Shown here: positions 49,771 through 63,100 of the stretch, piece after piece
Numbering within the stretch: the first letter of the stretch is position 1
Layout: each line of letters opens with the position of its first letter
Assembly: GCF_958979055.1 (NCBI RefSeq)
Contig: NC_084886.1
Span: forward strand, 52,497,102-52,561,101
DNA from: Alnus glutinosa
Lineage: Eukaryota; Streptophyta; Magnoliopsida; Fagales; Betulaceae
Direction of reading: 5' to 3'
DNA: 64,000 nucleotides
Program-made: the position numbers and the translations under genes
Notes under the pieces: generated by a model
Told to the model about the DNA's origin: nothing
Database searches by the model: none
Seen by the model: only the letters and a program-made list of their open reading frames with translations

Positions 49771-52636
49771 GGGGTAGTGGTGGTGGGTGTGGACTGTGGA
49801 TGGGTTTCTGTGAGAAAGCTCAGATAGATAGAGGGAAGGGGGATATTGTCATTGTGATGGGTGGTTTCAAATTCCTGTTTCACAAAACCCACCAGATTTG
49901 ATTGCTTTTTATTAATAGACACGTTTACTAAATTTTACTAATAAAAATAGTTAAATTTTTTTATTTTTTTATTTTAGTCATTGACATTTTTGAAAATTTT
50001 AACAATCTTATTATTTTAACTATCCACTATCACTATTCTATATAAATAATATTTTTCAAATTTCTTTATTATTTTTCTATAATTTTTTTTTTTGAATGTT
50101 TGTCTTTTCTAATGGTTATATTTTTAAAATTTTGTTTTTTTTTTTTATTTAATGGTCATATTTCTGAATACGAAAATTTACTCTCATATTAAAATTTCAG
50201 AACATTTATGTTTGAATGCTAAGAAAACATAAGAAAAAACCATCCAATTAACTTAAACGACCCAAGACCTCAAAAACCGTAAGATTAAAAAATATATTCA
50301 AGTTTTTCATCAATTTTTTCATCAAGCCATTACTCAGCAGTCAGCATTACAAGGGAGAGGACCAAAGAGAATGGGCAGCATGGGAGAAAGAAAACAAAAA
50401 AAAAAAAAAAAAAAAGGAGAGAGAAAACAAATTTAATGATATTTTAATCATTTGGTCAATGAACTTTACTCACTATTGTTGGCTGTTCACTCATGAAAAC
50501 TTTTTGGTTATAGTGATTTATCATTTTGAGAAATGTATTATCATCTCATAGGATGATGGCACATCATTTGAAAATCACTTTTGGGGATAAATATTTAGGA
50601 AGTAGAGCATTTCTCATAGTAGTGAGGTTGCTTGAGCGTATTTTTGTGTGTTTTTACCAAATTAGCTAAAATGATAAGGCTGCTAAGAATGCTCTTAGTT
50701 TATATTACTATTCCAAATTATTTATAGCAAACCAAAGAGAGAAGTATTTGTTAAGGTGTTTTGTAGTTTTCTTTTTACCTAAAAAACAGAAAAAGAAAAA
50801 AGTGTGTTTTATGAGATATGAATGTGAAAATTGTTTTTATGTTTTTGAACAATATTTTATAAATGTAAAATAAAAAAAAAAAAAAATGCTACATGAACTT
50901 TCATTTTTATGCTCTCACCTCTCAATAGTCATCTTAAACATTCATAATAGTCTCACCAAGATAAAAAACTAATTTGGTGAGACAATTTAGTGAAAATGTA
51001 AAAAAACCACTGACAACTACCTCACCAATTTAACCAATAAAATTTGGTAAGTGAACAGTACTCACAAACTTTGATGAGTACCATTCACTTACCAAATCAT
51101 TAAAAAACTATAAAAATTGTCATTTCTTTTATTTCTTTTTTATTTTTATTTTTATTTTTTCTCCTTTCTTTACAATCTGACCAAACTTTGACATGTTGAA
51201 TGTTTGTTTAGTAATATTTTTTAAAATTTATGTTATCAATATAAAAAAGAAACAAAAAAAATTTGGGAGCTTTCCAAATGCTGGAAATTATTTTGGAATA
51301 TCAATTATTTAAATAGATTTTTAAATGTGGCCTCGACTATTAATACATTTTATCAAAATAAACCAAAAAACTTTTTCAAAAAACAAAACAATTTTAAAAA
51401 AGTATGACCGTTAGGAAAAGACAGACATTCAAAAAAGATTAAATAGATAAACACAAAAAAGTTTAGAAAAATATTATTTGAATAGAATAGTGATAGCGAA
51501 TAGTTAAAATAGTGAAGCTGCTGTGAGTATTTTAAAAAAGTGGCTCATTAGAACAGAGAAAAGTAATTTTTAAAGCACTTGAGAGTTAAAGAGCATAAAA
51601 TGAGAGTTCATCTAGGTTTTTTTTTTATATATATTTTAAATTGTTTATTAATATTTTTGTCTTGATAAAAGAAAATAAAATATAAAAGACAAAACAAAAA
51701 CACAAACATAGGCACATAGCCAAATCTTGGCGTGAGGTCTTCAATTCTTTTCCGTCTATTTTTTAGGAGTTTGGCTTGTGTGGAGAAAAAAAAAAAAAAA
51801 AACACATTAGAGATCTTCCTATGCAAAAATAAATAGCGAAGATTGCCTCCAATAATAATAATAATAATAATAAAATACTAGAATTTTCTCCTAATCTTAC
51901 AATTTCCGCCATTTATTTTTACACAAAAAAGTCCAATAATTTTTTACCGGTGGCGAGCTAAACTCATTTTGCACGTTGATTGTGTTTTTGGCACAAATTC
52001 TTTTAGTTGCCATTGGAGCTCAATGACTCCGTGATGAAAGGTGACCAGTGATCCTGAAACCTGTTCGTTTTGGAAAAGATAAAAGGATTTTATTTTTTAT
52101 TTTTTTTATCCAATGAAAAAGGTTTCTCCCACCCTGTTTACATACTGTTTTAGAGTTCTAGCTCTCAAGATTTTTTTTTTTCTTTAATTAGCTCTTAGGA
52201 TGTAAAGATACATGAGTAGACCGAATGTCATAAAAGGTACAGATATTCAGAGATTAAAATGTCTTATAAATAATTTTTAACTAAGCAGCTCCATTAATTT
52301 CAAGAAGCCATTCTTTCTTGAAGTTGATTTCGTACATAAGTGTCTAATTTACACACCCATATGAGAAAGGGGAAAAAGGGAAGAAAGTCTTAAAAAATGA
52401 CCAGTTCCTAATGCAGTACATCCTACATCACTTCTTCGAAAAAATTATATAATTAAGCACCAAAATTTTGTTCTGCAGTTGCTATTACAGTTTAATCGCC
52501 TCCAGATACACTCCAGGATGGAGACAACAAAGACAACATGTTTTTGGCTGCACCACGATTGCAACTATCCAGGAAGGCCAGGCAGATCAAGTTCAATGAC
52601 TGCCTCTACACATCTTGGAACACAACCCGACTGAGA
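49771..52636. other. Tic22-like promoter and AT-rich spacer
   Basis: The Tic22-like 5' UTR/promoter occupies the first few hundred bases; no clear TATA box. The rest is AT-rich with an AAT trinucleotide repeat (about 51852-51873) and A/T runs. No gene is supported. From about 52480 the EMB1417-like 3' UTR. Confidence 0.5.
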
Positions 52637-55600
52637 TCACAAATTAGCTTCAATTTTGATTTCATCTGTACTTGTTTCAACTTCCTCGTAGAATTCATTT
52701 GAAGTCCGACCAGTTTCCTGATGCTTGCTTACATCTTTGCTAAAATAATTAGATTCAGTCTCGAGTTCATCGGAAATTGTTTCAGCTTCCTCATAAAATT
52801 CATTTGAAGTGTGGCCAGTTTCCTCCTGCTTGATTACATCTTTGCCAGAATAATTAGCTTCAATGTTGAGTTCATCTGAACTTGTTTCAGCTTCATCGTA
52901 CATATCATTTGAAGTCTGGTTAGTTTCCCCATGCTTGCTTGCATCTTTATCAGGACCATTGGATTCTTCTAGATGCTTTGCTCGAATTTTAACACGTTTT
53001 CCTTTGATGTATCGATATTCCCATTTTGGTGGCGGATATTTCTTCTTCAATTTATTGTATTTGTCCATCATACCCAGCTCTTTGAAGACATTTCCAACCA
53101 TTGAAACAATTGAAACATTTGGTCGGACACCAAGCTCTTCCATGTCAGCAAATATCTACGAGAGAATATATGCAGAGCATCCAATATACAAACTGCTATC
53201 AGGTCTTGTGCCATAGAAATGAAGTACAGAATCAAAATAACAGAAGGTAGAATGATGGTCGATGGTGTTAAAACACTATGTTGATTAGGAAAATGAGTCA
53301 GGACAAGACTAAACTTGGCACAACAAATACAGAGATGCAGTTAATTACTCTCCAAGAAAGATGAAAAGAATAGCTTGCTGAATCTGTAAAATCAAAAGAT
53401 AATGAACTAATTTTGACAGCAAAGCTCCATACCTATAATTATTAACACTTCTAGATGTGCTAGTGGTAAAATTTCTTGATGGATATTTGGGCAGACTTTT
53501 AGACCATGCAATCAAACACTTTTAGATAGGAAAAAAAAAATTGTGCACAGGTTGATGGTTCTTTTTCTAAGATCAGAATATGAATTAACTACCAGGAAAG
53601 TAAACATAAGGTGTTAGCTTAAGAAAAAAGCTATTTCATGTATTAATTTTCAAGGTTGTCAGCAAAGAATCTAAATCTAGAAAAGGATAAGGTGTGGATT
53701 TTAGTTACTGGAGTTATAGGATTTCTTGTTTGTAATCTGTTGTAGCAGCTCAAATCAGACAAGATGTCCATCTACAACAGTGTCATTGTTGGTCTGATAT
53801 GCAAGTTTCGGTAAAATTTGAAAGATAGATCCTATGGGATTAACTCTGATTATGTGTTACAGCTTGTGTTTGGGAACGGATGATAGGTTTGGTGAGAGGC
53901 AAAGCCGCATGATCTGTTTTCCTGAGTTTACTTATGGTGAATGTGAATGGTGTGGTAGTAGGGTATTCAAGGTATCATTGCCTTCCAAGCAACTACAAGA
54001 GTTGAATAATAATTTTCTTTATACCCTTTTTTTTTCTCAAAACCCCTACTTATAGGTTACATTGCTGAATATAAAACACGGAACGATATGTAAATATTGT
54101 TAATGAGATGTAATACATTATCACCCCAAGACACAACTTCTTGCCACCTTTGCCCACGTGACAACTTTTACTTTTGACTTTTTTTTTTAGAAAAAAAAAA
54201 CATTAAAGCTAATTAAGGGACCACCTTGCCACATGGGTAAGGTGGTCAAGAATTGTGTCTTGGGGTGGTAAAAGATCATTTCTCATTGCTAATTCTAGAG
54301 GGAATATAAATCCCTTATTAATAGGAATTCTTTCCATAGAAGAACTTCCCTTTTCCTACCAATAATCCTGGTACTAATAGGAATATAAATCCCTTATTAA
54401 TAGGAATTCTTTCCATCGAAGAATATCCTTTTCCTACCAAAAAGTCGTGCTTTAGGAGCACTAACTTTTTCCCTTACTTCCTGAAATCGGATCAGCCGCC
54501 ACTTGGGTCTTCTTCAGCTAGGGCTTCGGCATCTTTTGCTGCCTCCATGCTTTTGCCACGTCTAACATAGGTATGTAACATTATGATATGATCTGTTAAC
54601 AGAGAATGTCTGCTTGTTTTGTGATCATCATTAAGGCTTCGCCTCTTACACATTCCATAGCCAGAAGCTTTGTGCATCAACCACAAGTGCTAACTTCATG
54701 ACTATGAAGCATGAGGTGGCATAAGGAAAAATAATAATTTTATTTTTTATTTTTTTATTTTTTTATTTTTTTTTTATTTTATGAGTAATTGCCCCAGGGG
54801 AAGGGCACAAGGAAAAACAATATAATCTGAAGTTTCATATATAACATATACAATAAGATTGGAATATCAAAACATATAGATATTAAAAAGAGATGACATA
54901 GAGATACCTCAAACATCTTCTCATGCATGCCCCTTTTATGGTAAATAGAAATCATTTTATCAAAGAAAACACGAGGGGTGCTTTCCAAGTTGTCCATAAA
55001 TAATTTTGTCCAAAGCTCCTCAGCTTCATCAAGTCTACCATCTTCTGCTAAGGCATTTAGTAATGTGAAATAGCTCCCCATTGTTCTTCCTTGACCTTTG
55101 CTTAACATCCACTTTGTCACCTACAGCCCCCATATGTAATATGCTTGATTTCATAATCGTTAACCATTAATGGGGAAAAAAAAAGTTGGTCAAACTAAAT
55201 GTACCTGAATTATTCTCTTCCATTCTCTCTGATTCTCAAGAGTCTTCAGTGCCTTCTTTACTGTAACTAAAGGAAACTCTAACTCCCAGGCAATGAATGA
55301 ATCAAGAGCCCCGTAAACTTCCTCTTTGACATTTGACAATTTCATAATCTACAAAAACACAGCCCGCAAAATGATTGTCTCAAGTGAGTAAAATACAGTA
55401 AACAACTTTTGTCCAGAAAGCGTCTTTTAAATGTTATTCTGTCAGTATAGATTTTTAAAGAATCCAGATAGTAAAATGGGCAACCTCCCCAGTCCCATAA
55501 GTTGGCACCCACTCATATCTAACTCCCCAATCCCACATTAGAAGTTGATTAGCCCACATAGAGTGGGTGGAATATAAATGAGCTTATACGTGCTAAGTCT

Positions 55601-56491
55601 CACTTTTGTGCCTTATTAAGTGATACTAAACTTTATAAGTGATTCTAGAGAGGTTCAATTGTAATTTGACTAATTCTTTTGGAGTGATTGCGTAGCTAGT
55701 GCTTTGCCTAGGTCGTTACAAATAGCATAAGAGCAATCTAGTAACGCCATGTAATACTGAAACACTATATGATGTAGCCCTGACAGCCTGATAGGGACAC
55801 TAGGGATTTAAAGGGGGAGAGATTGTACCACCCCAGTCTCACCTTAGGAAGATAATTAGCTTACACAGAGTGGGTGGATTATAAAGGACCTCATAGGTGT
55901 TAAGTCATACATTGAGTCCTTACTAGATGAGACTGAATTTTATAAGCAATTATAGAAAGCTCTAATTGTGACTTTACTAATCCTTTTGGCTAACATTTTT
56001 TTCAGGTCGTTACATCATATATGCTGTGAAAATCTAATTAGAAGAGAACAAGACCAGGGGAAATAAAAAGCAAGCTTACACAATCAACAAGCTTCGCTGA
56101 CTTGGAAATGGTCCCAATTCTCTTTCTTGTTTTCCACACTCGAGGATATCTTGGTCTTGGGCCTTTTGCAGCACATACCTGAAATTTTTTTTGAATGCCA
56201 AGAAATAACAAGAACAGAAAAGATGTCTTTTTTTTTTTTTCTTCATAAAATAACTATATATATAAACAGAAAACACATTTTAAGCGCTCCCCACCATCAA
56301 ATTCCTAGTTGCCATCTTCTATCTTATCTTCGCAATCAAAATAGAACGAGTAAATCTCTATTATTATCAACTAAAAGTTACAATATTCAGAAACATGAGA
56401 AGCTTACCACAATGCTTCTTGTACTCCTGGAAATTTTAATCGATTCCAATCTTTTGGTAATGAATGGCGGAGAGTATGTCAATGTAAGCAT
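52637..56491 (-). CDS. EMB1417: P-class PPR protein, EMB1417/At4g21190-like
   Basis: Five phase-0 exons: 56491-56408, 56178-56080, 55348-55205, 55120-54908 and 53155-52637, 1059 nt, 352 aa. This small P-class family has a few PPR motifs and no E or DYW domain; the Arabidopsis member is embryo-essential and plastid-predicted (from memory). Landmarks: basic region [20 protein letters not shown] (about 34-53), [20 protein letters not shown] (66-85), [32 protein letters not shown] (180s) and [20 protein letters not shown] (about 220). The N-terminus from 56491 is short and basic, plausible as a transit peptide. After about residue 245 comes an unusual acidic tail of three 35-residue tandem repeats. 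Introns 2 and 4 hold a TRIM and a MITE. The gene diverges from the DUF2470 gene at 57065. Confidence 0.88.
52640..52960 (-). repeat. three 105-bp tandem repeats encoding the acidic PPR tail
   Basis: The units start [30 protein letters not shown] and [15 protein letters not shown] and each continues to a YxEAET/VET-SxDE core and ANY or SNY. They are 35, 35 and 33 residues long, in frame and visibly repeated in the DNA. Confidence 0.9.
54102..54287. mobile_element. MITE in PPR intron 4
   Basis: The left arm AATGAGATGTAATACATTAT then CACCCCAAGACACAA matches the inverse of the right arm (AATGAGAAATGATC..., CACCCCAAGACACAA), continuing through GGCAAGGTGG-type sequence around a T/A-run centre. Confidence 0.7.
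54301..54438. repeat. 79-bp period direct duplication in PPR intron 4
   Basis: GGAATATAAATCCCTTATTA followed by ATAGGAATTCTTTCCAT occurs at 54301 and again at 54380 with few changes. It directly follows the MITE. Confidence 0.8.
55480..56014 (+). mobile_element. TRIM (terminal-repeat retrotransposon in miniature)
   Basis: Two LTRs of about 190-240 bp (about 55480-55720 and 55824-56014) share CATAGAGTGGGTGGA/CACAGAGTGGGTGGA, GCTAAGTC/GTTAAGTC, TTATAAG, TTTGACTAATTCTTTTGG-type sequence and the end AGGTCGTTACA. After the first LTR, AATAGCATAAGAGC is a decayed version of the TGGTATCAGAGC initiator-tRNA-Met primer-binding site. Before the second, AAAGGGGGAGAGATTGT is the polypurine tract. The internal part is only about 100 bp and non-coding. 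It lies in PPR intron 2, antisense to the gene. Confidence 0.85.
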
Positions 56492-57064
56492 CCTGAGAAA
56501 GCGTAAACCTCATAAAATCAATGAAACCCAGTTTGGAAATCAATACCCAGAGAAACTTTCAGTAGTGAAAGTATCTCTCTCTGAACCTACAATTAGATGT
56601 TGAGAGAGAGAGAGAGAAAGAGAGTGTTACCGGGTCGAACTGGAGAAGAGCGAGTGGCTGGTAGAGACCTGTGAGAAGTTGTGCCTTGAAGAGGAAGAAT
56701 TTTTTTTTTATTAAATTTTCTTTTCTTCTCAAATTTTCTTTCAGTTTCCTCGCATCCAAACAGGGAAGATAGTTTCTTATCGTTTTATATCGGAGTTTTA
56801 ATAATTGGACTTTACATTGTCGTTCCGGTTAATTTCCAAGGACAGTCCCACTCAACAAAAGGCGTTTAAAATGAGAGATAGACCAACCAAGTATCAACAC
56901 CTGTCCAGTTGTAGCGTTTAGAGTTAAAAGATCGTCACAGGATATCCATACCACGTATTAATCCAAAGGCCTTTCCGATTCGCATTTCGCACCTCATCCT
57001 CACGGACTATTCTTTGAGACAAAGACGATGCTTGTGGATCTCACACTTCTATAAATACAGAGAC
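56492..57064. promoter_or_regulatory. shared bidirectional promoter region, PPR and DUF2470 genes
   Basis: 573 bp separate the two divergent ATGs. The PPR side begins with a CT/GA microsatellite (56595-56620) in its likely 5' UTR. No strong TATA box faces either way. It holds both 5' UTRs and all undisturbed upstream sequence, and no transposon is apparent in it. Confidence 0.55.
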
Positions 57065-57151
57065 ATGATGATGATGATGATGGAATCAGCCATGGCCGTC
57101 CGATTCTCCGCCGGTGCAAATGTCTGCTCCTCCACCGCCCTACCCTGTAAC

Positions 57152-57188
<37 letters not shown>

Positions 57189-60100
57189 TTCATTTTGTGG
57201 TATTGAGTCTTAAAGCTTCCAAAATGAAAAGGATGAAAGCGAGAAAACTTCAACAGCTAAACTAAATCCTTCTGAAGATGAATGAGAGTGTCAGTTTCCT
57301 TTACATTTTCCTTGCATTTTCTCGGCTTGTGATTTTTCTTTGAAGCATTTTCTTTCGTTTTGAATTGGTAGATTGTCGCTCAATGTGGAGCTCGGAGGAT
57401 TTGCACGGAGTCCATGTCACCTCTTGCGGGCTCTCTCACTCTGGCAGTTTCGATTCGCCGTGGTACTGAAGCTAATCTTGATTTTTATAGAGCTAGTTAG
57501 ATTTCTTAGTCAATGAAATGAATAAGATTGAAATTTTGAACAGTTTCATTTAGCTAACCAAATGGTCCTTAGTCGCCTTTCTTCTTATCAGATTGTTCAA
57601 CTATCTTATGTAGATAATTACAACTTGTAGATGTTAAGAATGGATAGTTATACATGTTAAGATTGATATACAGGAATAGAATTCGAAGATTAAAAGGCCG
57701 GTACCTGACAAGAAGGAACACACTCATAAAAAATAGAATTCGAGCCTCTGTGGAGCATTTGGACTCAGCTTGGGATCCTGAAAAGCAGAATGGGACGTCA
57801 CAGTACCATCCAGATGAGGAAATTGCTGAGCCTATGTCAGAAAATGGTGGAGATGTTAGACTTACAACCGCAGAAACTTCTAGGACAATTCTTGAGGTAT
57901 TATATTACAAGCACTAGTCAATCAGCGGAAACAACTTCAAGGAGGAATGAATTCTGATGCCAATATTGCACTTTGCATATTTGTGTATGAATGTATTTAT
58001 ATAGCATGATCTCTTGCACTCCTCACATCATTCAGACTGCTGACGCTAATGCCCTATAATTGGCCTGGATGATAATATGATGGTTGTGAATTTTTTTTGA
58101 GAAAAGTTTTGTTGTAAGTTTCATATTGGAAGGAGTGATTGCTAGCTGACAAAAAGATAGAAGTCCTTTCCAAATTCACCATAGAAACACGTGTTATGTG
58201 TTTTTCTTAACCACTTAGATGTCAATGATGCTTGAAATATCTAGACAGAAAATCATCTAAGAGAAGGAAAAATGTTGGATAGCATAAGAGCTTAACTAGA
58301 GGCAGTTCTTCCCCAAAGTTGAGCTCTGTCGTACTAGATCATCCTCCAACTTCAAGTGATATCCCTATTGAGGTGATTTATAATGCCTTCCTTTTTGTTA
58401 TAGACGGTTAGGTATAAAAGGGGAGGATTGGTAATAATCGCCCCCCTCCCTCCCGTATAAAAAAAAGCACCCACTCAGACAGAAGAGGGAGTTGCATTTA
58501 CAAAAGAATGGAAAACACAACATTTTGTTTGAGTTTATACATGTTCCCACATCTAGTAAGCTTTTTATAGTATTTCTTGTGTTTGCATTCTGGTGGTCTG
58601 ACAGTTCTGGATTGCTATTGTTTCTTACATCCAGCCAGTTTTGCATGGCTAATGTTGCCCGTAGTGTGTCACATTCAGGTAAATAGCAAAGCGACACTCC
58701 TGTTTTCCAGTTTGATCAATGATGAAGTTCATGAGAACATTCTCTTGCCTGACTTGCCTTATGTTACTGATGAACATGGAAGTAAGTCAAGTATTTAAAA
58801 TCTGTCATTGTCATGGTTTGCATATTTGTTGTTGGGCTTATCATCCTCATCCTAACTGCCAATGTGTTCGTCTTCCAGATATATACTTTCAAGTGAACAA
58901 TGGTGATGGTGATGATGTGTTTCAATCTCTAACTTCAGAAAATAACTTTGTGGTAGGGGATTTTTCCTGGCAAACATGCATGCATATTTGCATGAACATA
59001 TTGATACAAGCATGAATATGATTTTCTACTAAAGACTTGGCAAAACTACTACTTCAGATATGATTTTCTTTAGCTTTTTCTCAATTGCTCTCTGCCCCCC
59101 TCCCCTCCGCACACTATTCTGTGTGCAAGTGCATGTGTTATTTGTGTTTCTATGCATGCATCATCATGCACTAAATGAGAACTTCCGAACTTTCTTAGCG
59201 AAATTTTAAATTCAGTTTACAGTATGAGGACATTTTGCTATTGATAATTACTAATTGAAAGTTGAAGATCATATTGATTCTCAAAAATTCCGTATGTACC
59301 ATGTTATGGCTGTCTGTTACTTTGGCAATTAACATCTATCAATCGAAAAATTCAGCGATTTCTTTCTGATCACCTTAAATTTTCCCGAGGAAAGCAATTT
59401 ATTTAAAAATAAGAAGCATAAATATCCTTTAATTGTCTAGTTAGGGTACTGGGATTTTAATCTGAAGTCTATTTTGCTTGGTAAGGCCTAAAATGCCATT
59501 AACTTGCATTGGAAACTTAGTATTTGTTCTCACCAATAGGGTCATCTAGGATATTTATTATTTGAAATATTGATGATCATGTTTTTGCTCAGTCCTTTGT
59601 TTATGTATTGGTGGCCTCATTGACTTATGTGAGTACGTAATTCAATGGTCTTTGTTACATATGGTGAAATATTTAGATGATCTTACAAATCCTGTCCACA
59701 ATCAATAGTACTCTTAGGTTGTACAACTGTATTCTTCTCTTATCTTTTATCTTTAAGTATTGCTGTTTGCTCTTCACATTCCTCACTATATAATTGTGTG
59801 AAACAATGGTTAACTGAACACCATTTCTTGTTTAAGAGTTTGTTCTGGACTTACGCAGTTTACCTAAAATGCAGCAAGTCATTATAGGCTTGGATACTAT
59901 GGAAATGATCAATGACATGGAGTTATCAGGTCCATCGGAAATTGATTTTGGAATTGAGGAAATTGAAGATGAAGATAGCGATGTTGAAGATGATGATGAT
60001 GATGAGGATAATGATGAAGATGATGATTATGATACGGTCTGATGTATATTCTTTTTTGCTTGAATTTAATTGTTCAGGTTATATTTAGCTTCTTACTGTA

Positions 60101-63100
60101 AGAGTTGAGCTATCAAACATTTTCCATTATGTATTGGATTCTTGTTTGTAGGACTGGGTTGCCGTTCTTGAAGATGAAGATGAAGATGAAGATGAAGGTG
60201 AGCTGGATGAATCTGATGAGACACTTGCAGATTGGGCAAAGTTGGAGACAATGCGTTCTTCTCATCCAATGTATTTTGCCAAAAAACTATCTGAGGTAAG
60301 AATTCTGTAAAATAAAATAGAAGAGATAGAAGGGAAGAAGTGGAGAATACAAAAGAGAGAAAATGCTACATTGCTTCTTATTTTATTGAGTGCTTTTGAT
60401 TAGAAATGATATGAATATATGGGCTAATAGAGGGGAGCACATACCACTAATTATGGCACACAATCAGGAAATATTAAAGTGAAAAATATTGGGGAAATCA
60501 GGTAGGAAAATAAGGAAAGATATTGGTAAGGAAATCAGAGAGATATTCTTGATATGCTGCAACGACTCTTTATTCTCTAATAAATTCATTGTAAATTATT
60601 AGTTTTGTGATCAAGTAATGTGTATTCTTAGGAAGAAGGCATGAAATCGAGTTGTTTTCTGTCATAGCATAATTAATATGCATAATTTCTAAATGATTTT
60701 ATATGTCCACTTGTAGTGTCTATTCCTTATATGAAGCATCACATTGCCATTTTAACATAGCTCATGGAGGGAACTTTTTTTTTTTTTTTTTTTTTTTTTA
60801 TCCTTTTTAATCTTAGTTTTATTTGTTAGGTTGCTTCAGATGATCCGATAGACTGGATGGATGAGCCTTCAGCTAGTGTTGCTATCCAGGGCCTTCTAAG
60901 ACCTGCTTTTATTGAAGAACAATCTGTCATCCAGAAGCATCGATCTGACCATAAGTCCAGTAATGCTGACGTAAACCAGGTTGGGGAAATTGTAGAAGAC
61001 AAACTAGAAGATCTTGGTATGATTAATGATCACAGACATGAATCAGGGTCATCTGAGAATAGTTCAATCTGGGCAGAGGAAGCTGAGAAGGATGACATCC
61101 CTGTAAATGGAACTTCATTTTACAGGCTGGAGATGACTAGGATTCAGTTTTTCTCCTCGTATGGACATCCGGTATGTTTGATAGTTTTTAGGTGTGTTTT
61201 GACTTTTTGCTGTTGCTGGTCAATGTCTTTATACATAATTGTATGATCTTCTTTACTGGTTTTATTACTTGGGCAACAAAATATGGTTGCTAATAGAATA
61301 ATCACATTAAGCTTGTTTAAGGAATTGCAGAGGCAATTTGTCTAAGCAGGTTACCTCATGCTTATCATGGTGACTTACAAAGCATTTTACGAAATTTGGT
61401 TGGGAGAAGTCCTACACTGGTGCCCTGTATGGCTGTATCATCACTATTATAATTATTATGTTCCATTACCAAATTAAAAGATTTTCAACAGTTCACTTTA
61501 ATTGAATAGCAACTTTTGCAGGGCCTCAAATTCTGAATTTTTTTTTTTTTTGAAGGCAGCTCCTATCCAAAAAATAGAAGGAAAGAAGAGTAAATTGGTT
61601 GATAAATACTTTAATTATGCTCTCCATATGAACTATGACCCGGTGGGCTTAAGTTATCTATGTCTTCATAGTTTACTTACAAAAAAATATGAACCAGTCA
61701 GCTCATGGAAATTAAGATAAATTATTTAAGCACCTATAAAGGCCTAATGAAGATGTGGCGATGATATCTTCAATGAAGAGAGTATCTACCCGTTTTACAG
61801 GTCGACTTTGAAATACTGATTTCTGTAACGTGAAAGCATTATGACATGACAAATCATTTGTTGTTTGAACCTCACTTTACTTATTAAAGATACAGACCTT
61901 TAGTTGCAATAAAATAATTGTTTAATTATAATTCTCTGCAGACTGTTGTTGAGGTAGAAGACTTCATGAAAGCTCAACCTGATGCTATTGCACACTCAGC
62001 AGCCAAAATTATATCTCGTCTAAAAGCTGGTGGAGAAAAGACCACACAGGCCCTCAAATCTCTTTGTTGGAGATGTAAGGGTCTCCCAGTGGAGGTAACT
62101 CTAGAAAACCTGTGAATTGAGTTCCTGGATCATTCAGTAACGTTCCCGAATTATCTGTGCAAGTACTCTGTGTACTTAGCTTTGAGTTCTTGGTAGCCGT
62201 TTTTGCACTCTCTACTCCCCCCTCTCTGAGCAATTCCATTAAAACAGAAAAAGAACGACAAAAGGTGGGGTGAGGGATCCCAACAAACTCCTCAAAAACA
62301 ACCATTACCGTGCAAGAAAATAAAAGTACAAATAAAATGAGAAACGGATCCAAACAGATCTGGTCCCATAATTCCTTGACCAAGGTCGAGTAGAGGGCCA
62401 CCATGACAGCGGTATGTGATGCAATCCAATGAGTGGATTGCTGAATAGAGGGTGCACTGATGATGCCTCTGATGTGGTGGTTGATGGACATCACCTTTCC
62501 CTCATCCTTGGACAAAAAAACATATGCTCTAGAACAGCTCTGGACAAAAGAGAGAACCATTCCTGCATTATTGAAGGAGGTGGGTATGGGTTCTCTACAA
62601 GAAGATTTGGAACTAGATACGACTGGGGAGGGTGTAGCGTGTGCCTCATGTGCTGGTGGAGATGGCGGTGTGTGGGCCCCATGTGTTGTTGGAAAGGGTG
62701 GCTCGTGGTAGCTCTAGGCGCGGAGAAGCCAGTTAATGGGCGTGTGTGTGGCAGAGGTGAACGGGCGGTAGTAGATCTAGCTTCCAAACTTCCACAAAAG
62801 AAGAGAGAGAAGAATAAGGAAAGGAGAAAAAGTAGGAAAAGAGAAGAGAGGAGTGAGAGTGGGGAGGAAGGAGGGAGGGAGAAGCAGAGCGGGTTTGAGA
62901 TAGAGAGTCTGATTCCTCTCCTATTGATTTCCAGCGGTTCATTGCATTCTATACTAATTATAGACTGTAAGCACTTTAAAACATGTTTGTTTCGAAATGC
63001 AGATTTGGTACAACTATCCTTCCCTTTCATACCAAATCTGCATTTCAAATACAAACATGTTTTAAGGTGCTTAAAAACTACTAATTTATACAGTTTTTAA

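Noticed and set aside
49314..49922. 202-codon ORF overlapping Tic22-like exon 1 in another frame
   Set aside because: Shadow frame of the GC-rich exon; the conserved junction into exon 2 is in the MAFPTEP frame.
62054..63100. 168- and 223-codon ORFs in intron 9 of the DUF2470 gene
   Set aside because: They overlap on opposite strands, cross the exon 9 border or a purine-rich tract, and show no domain.
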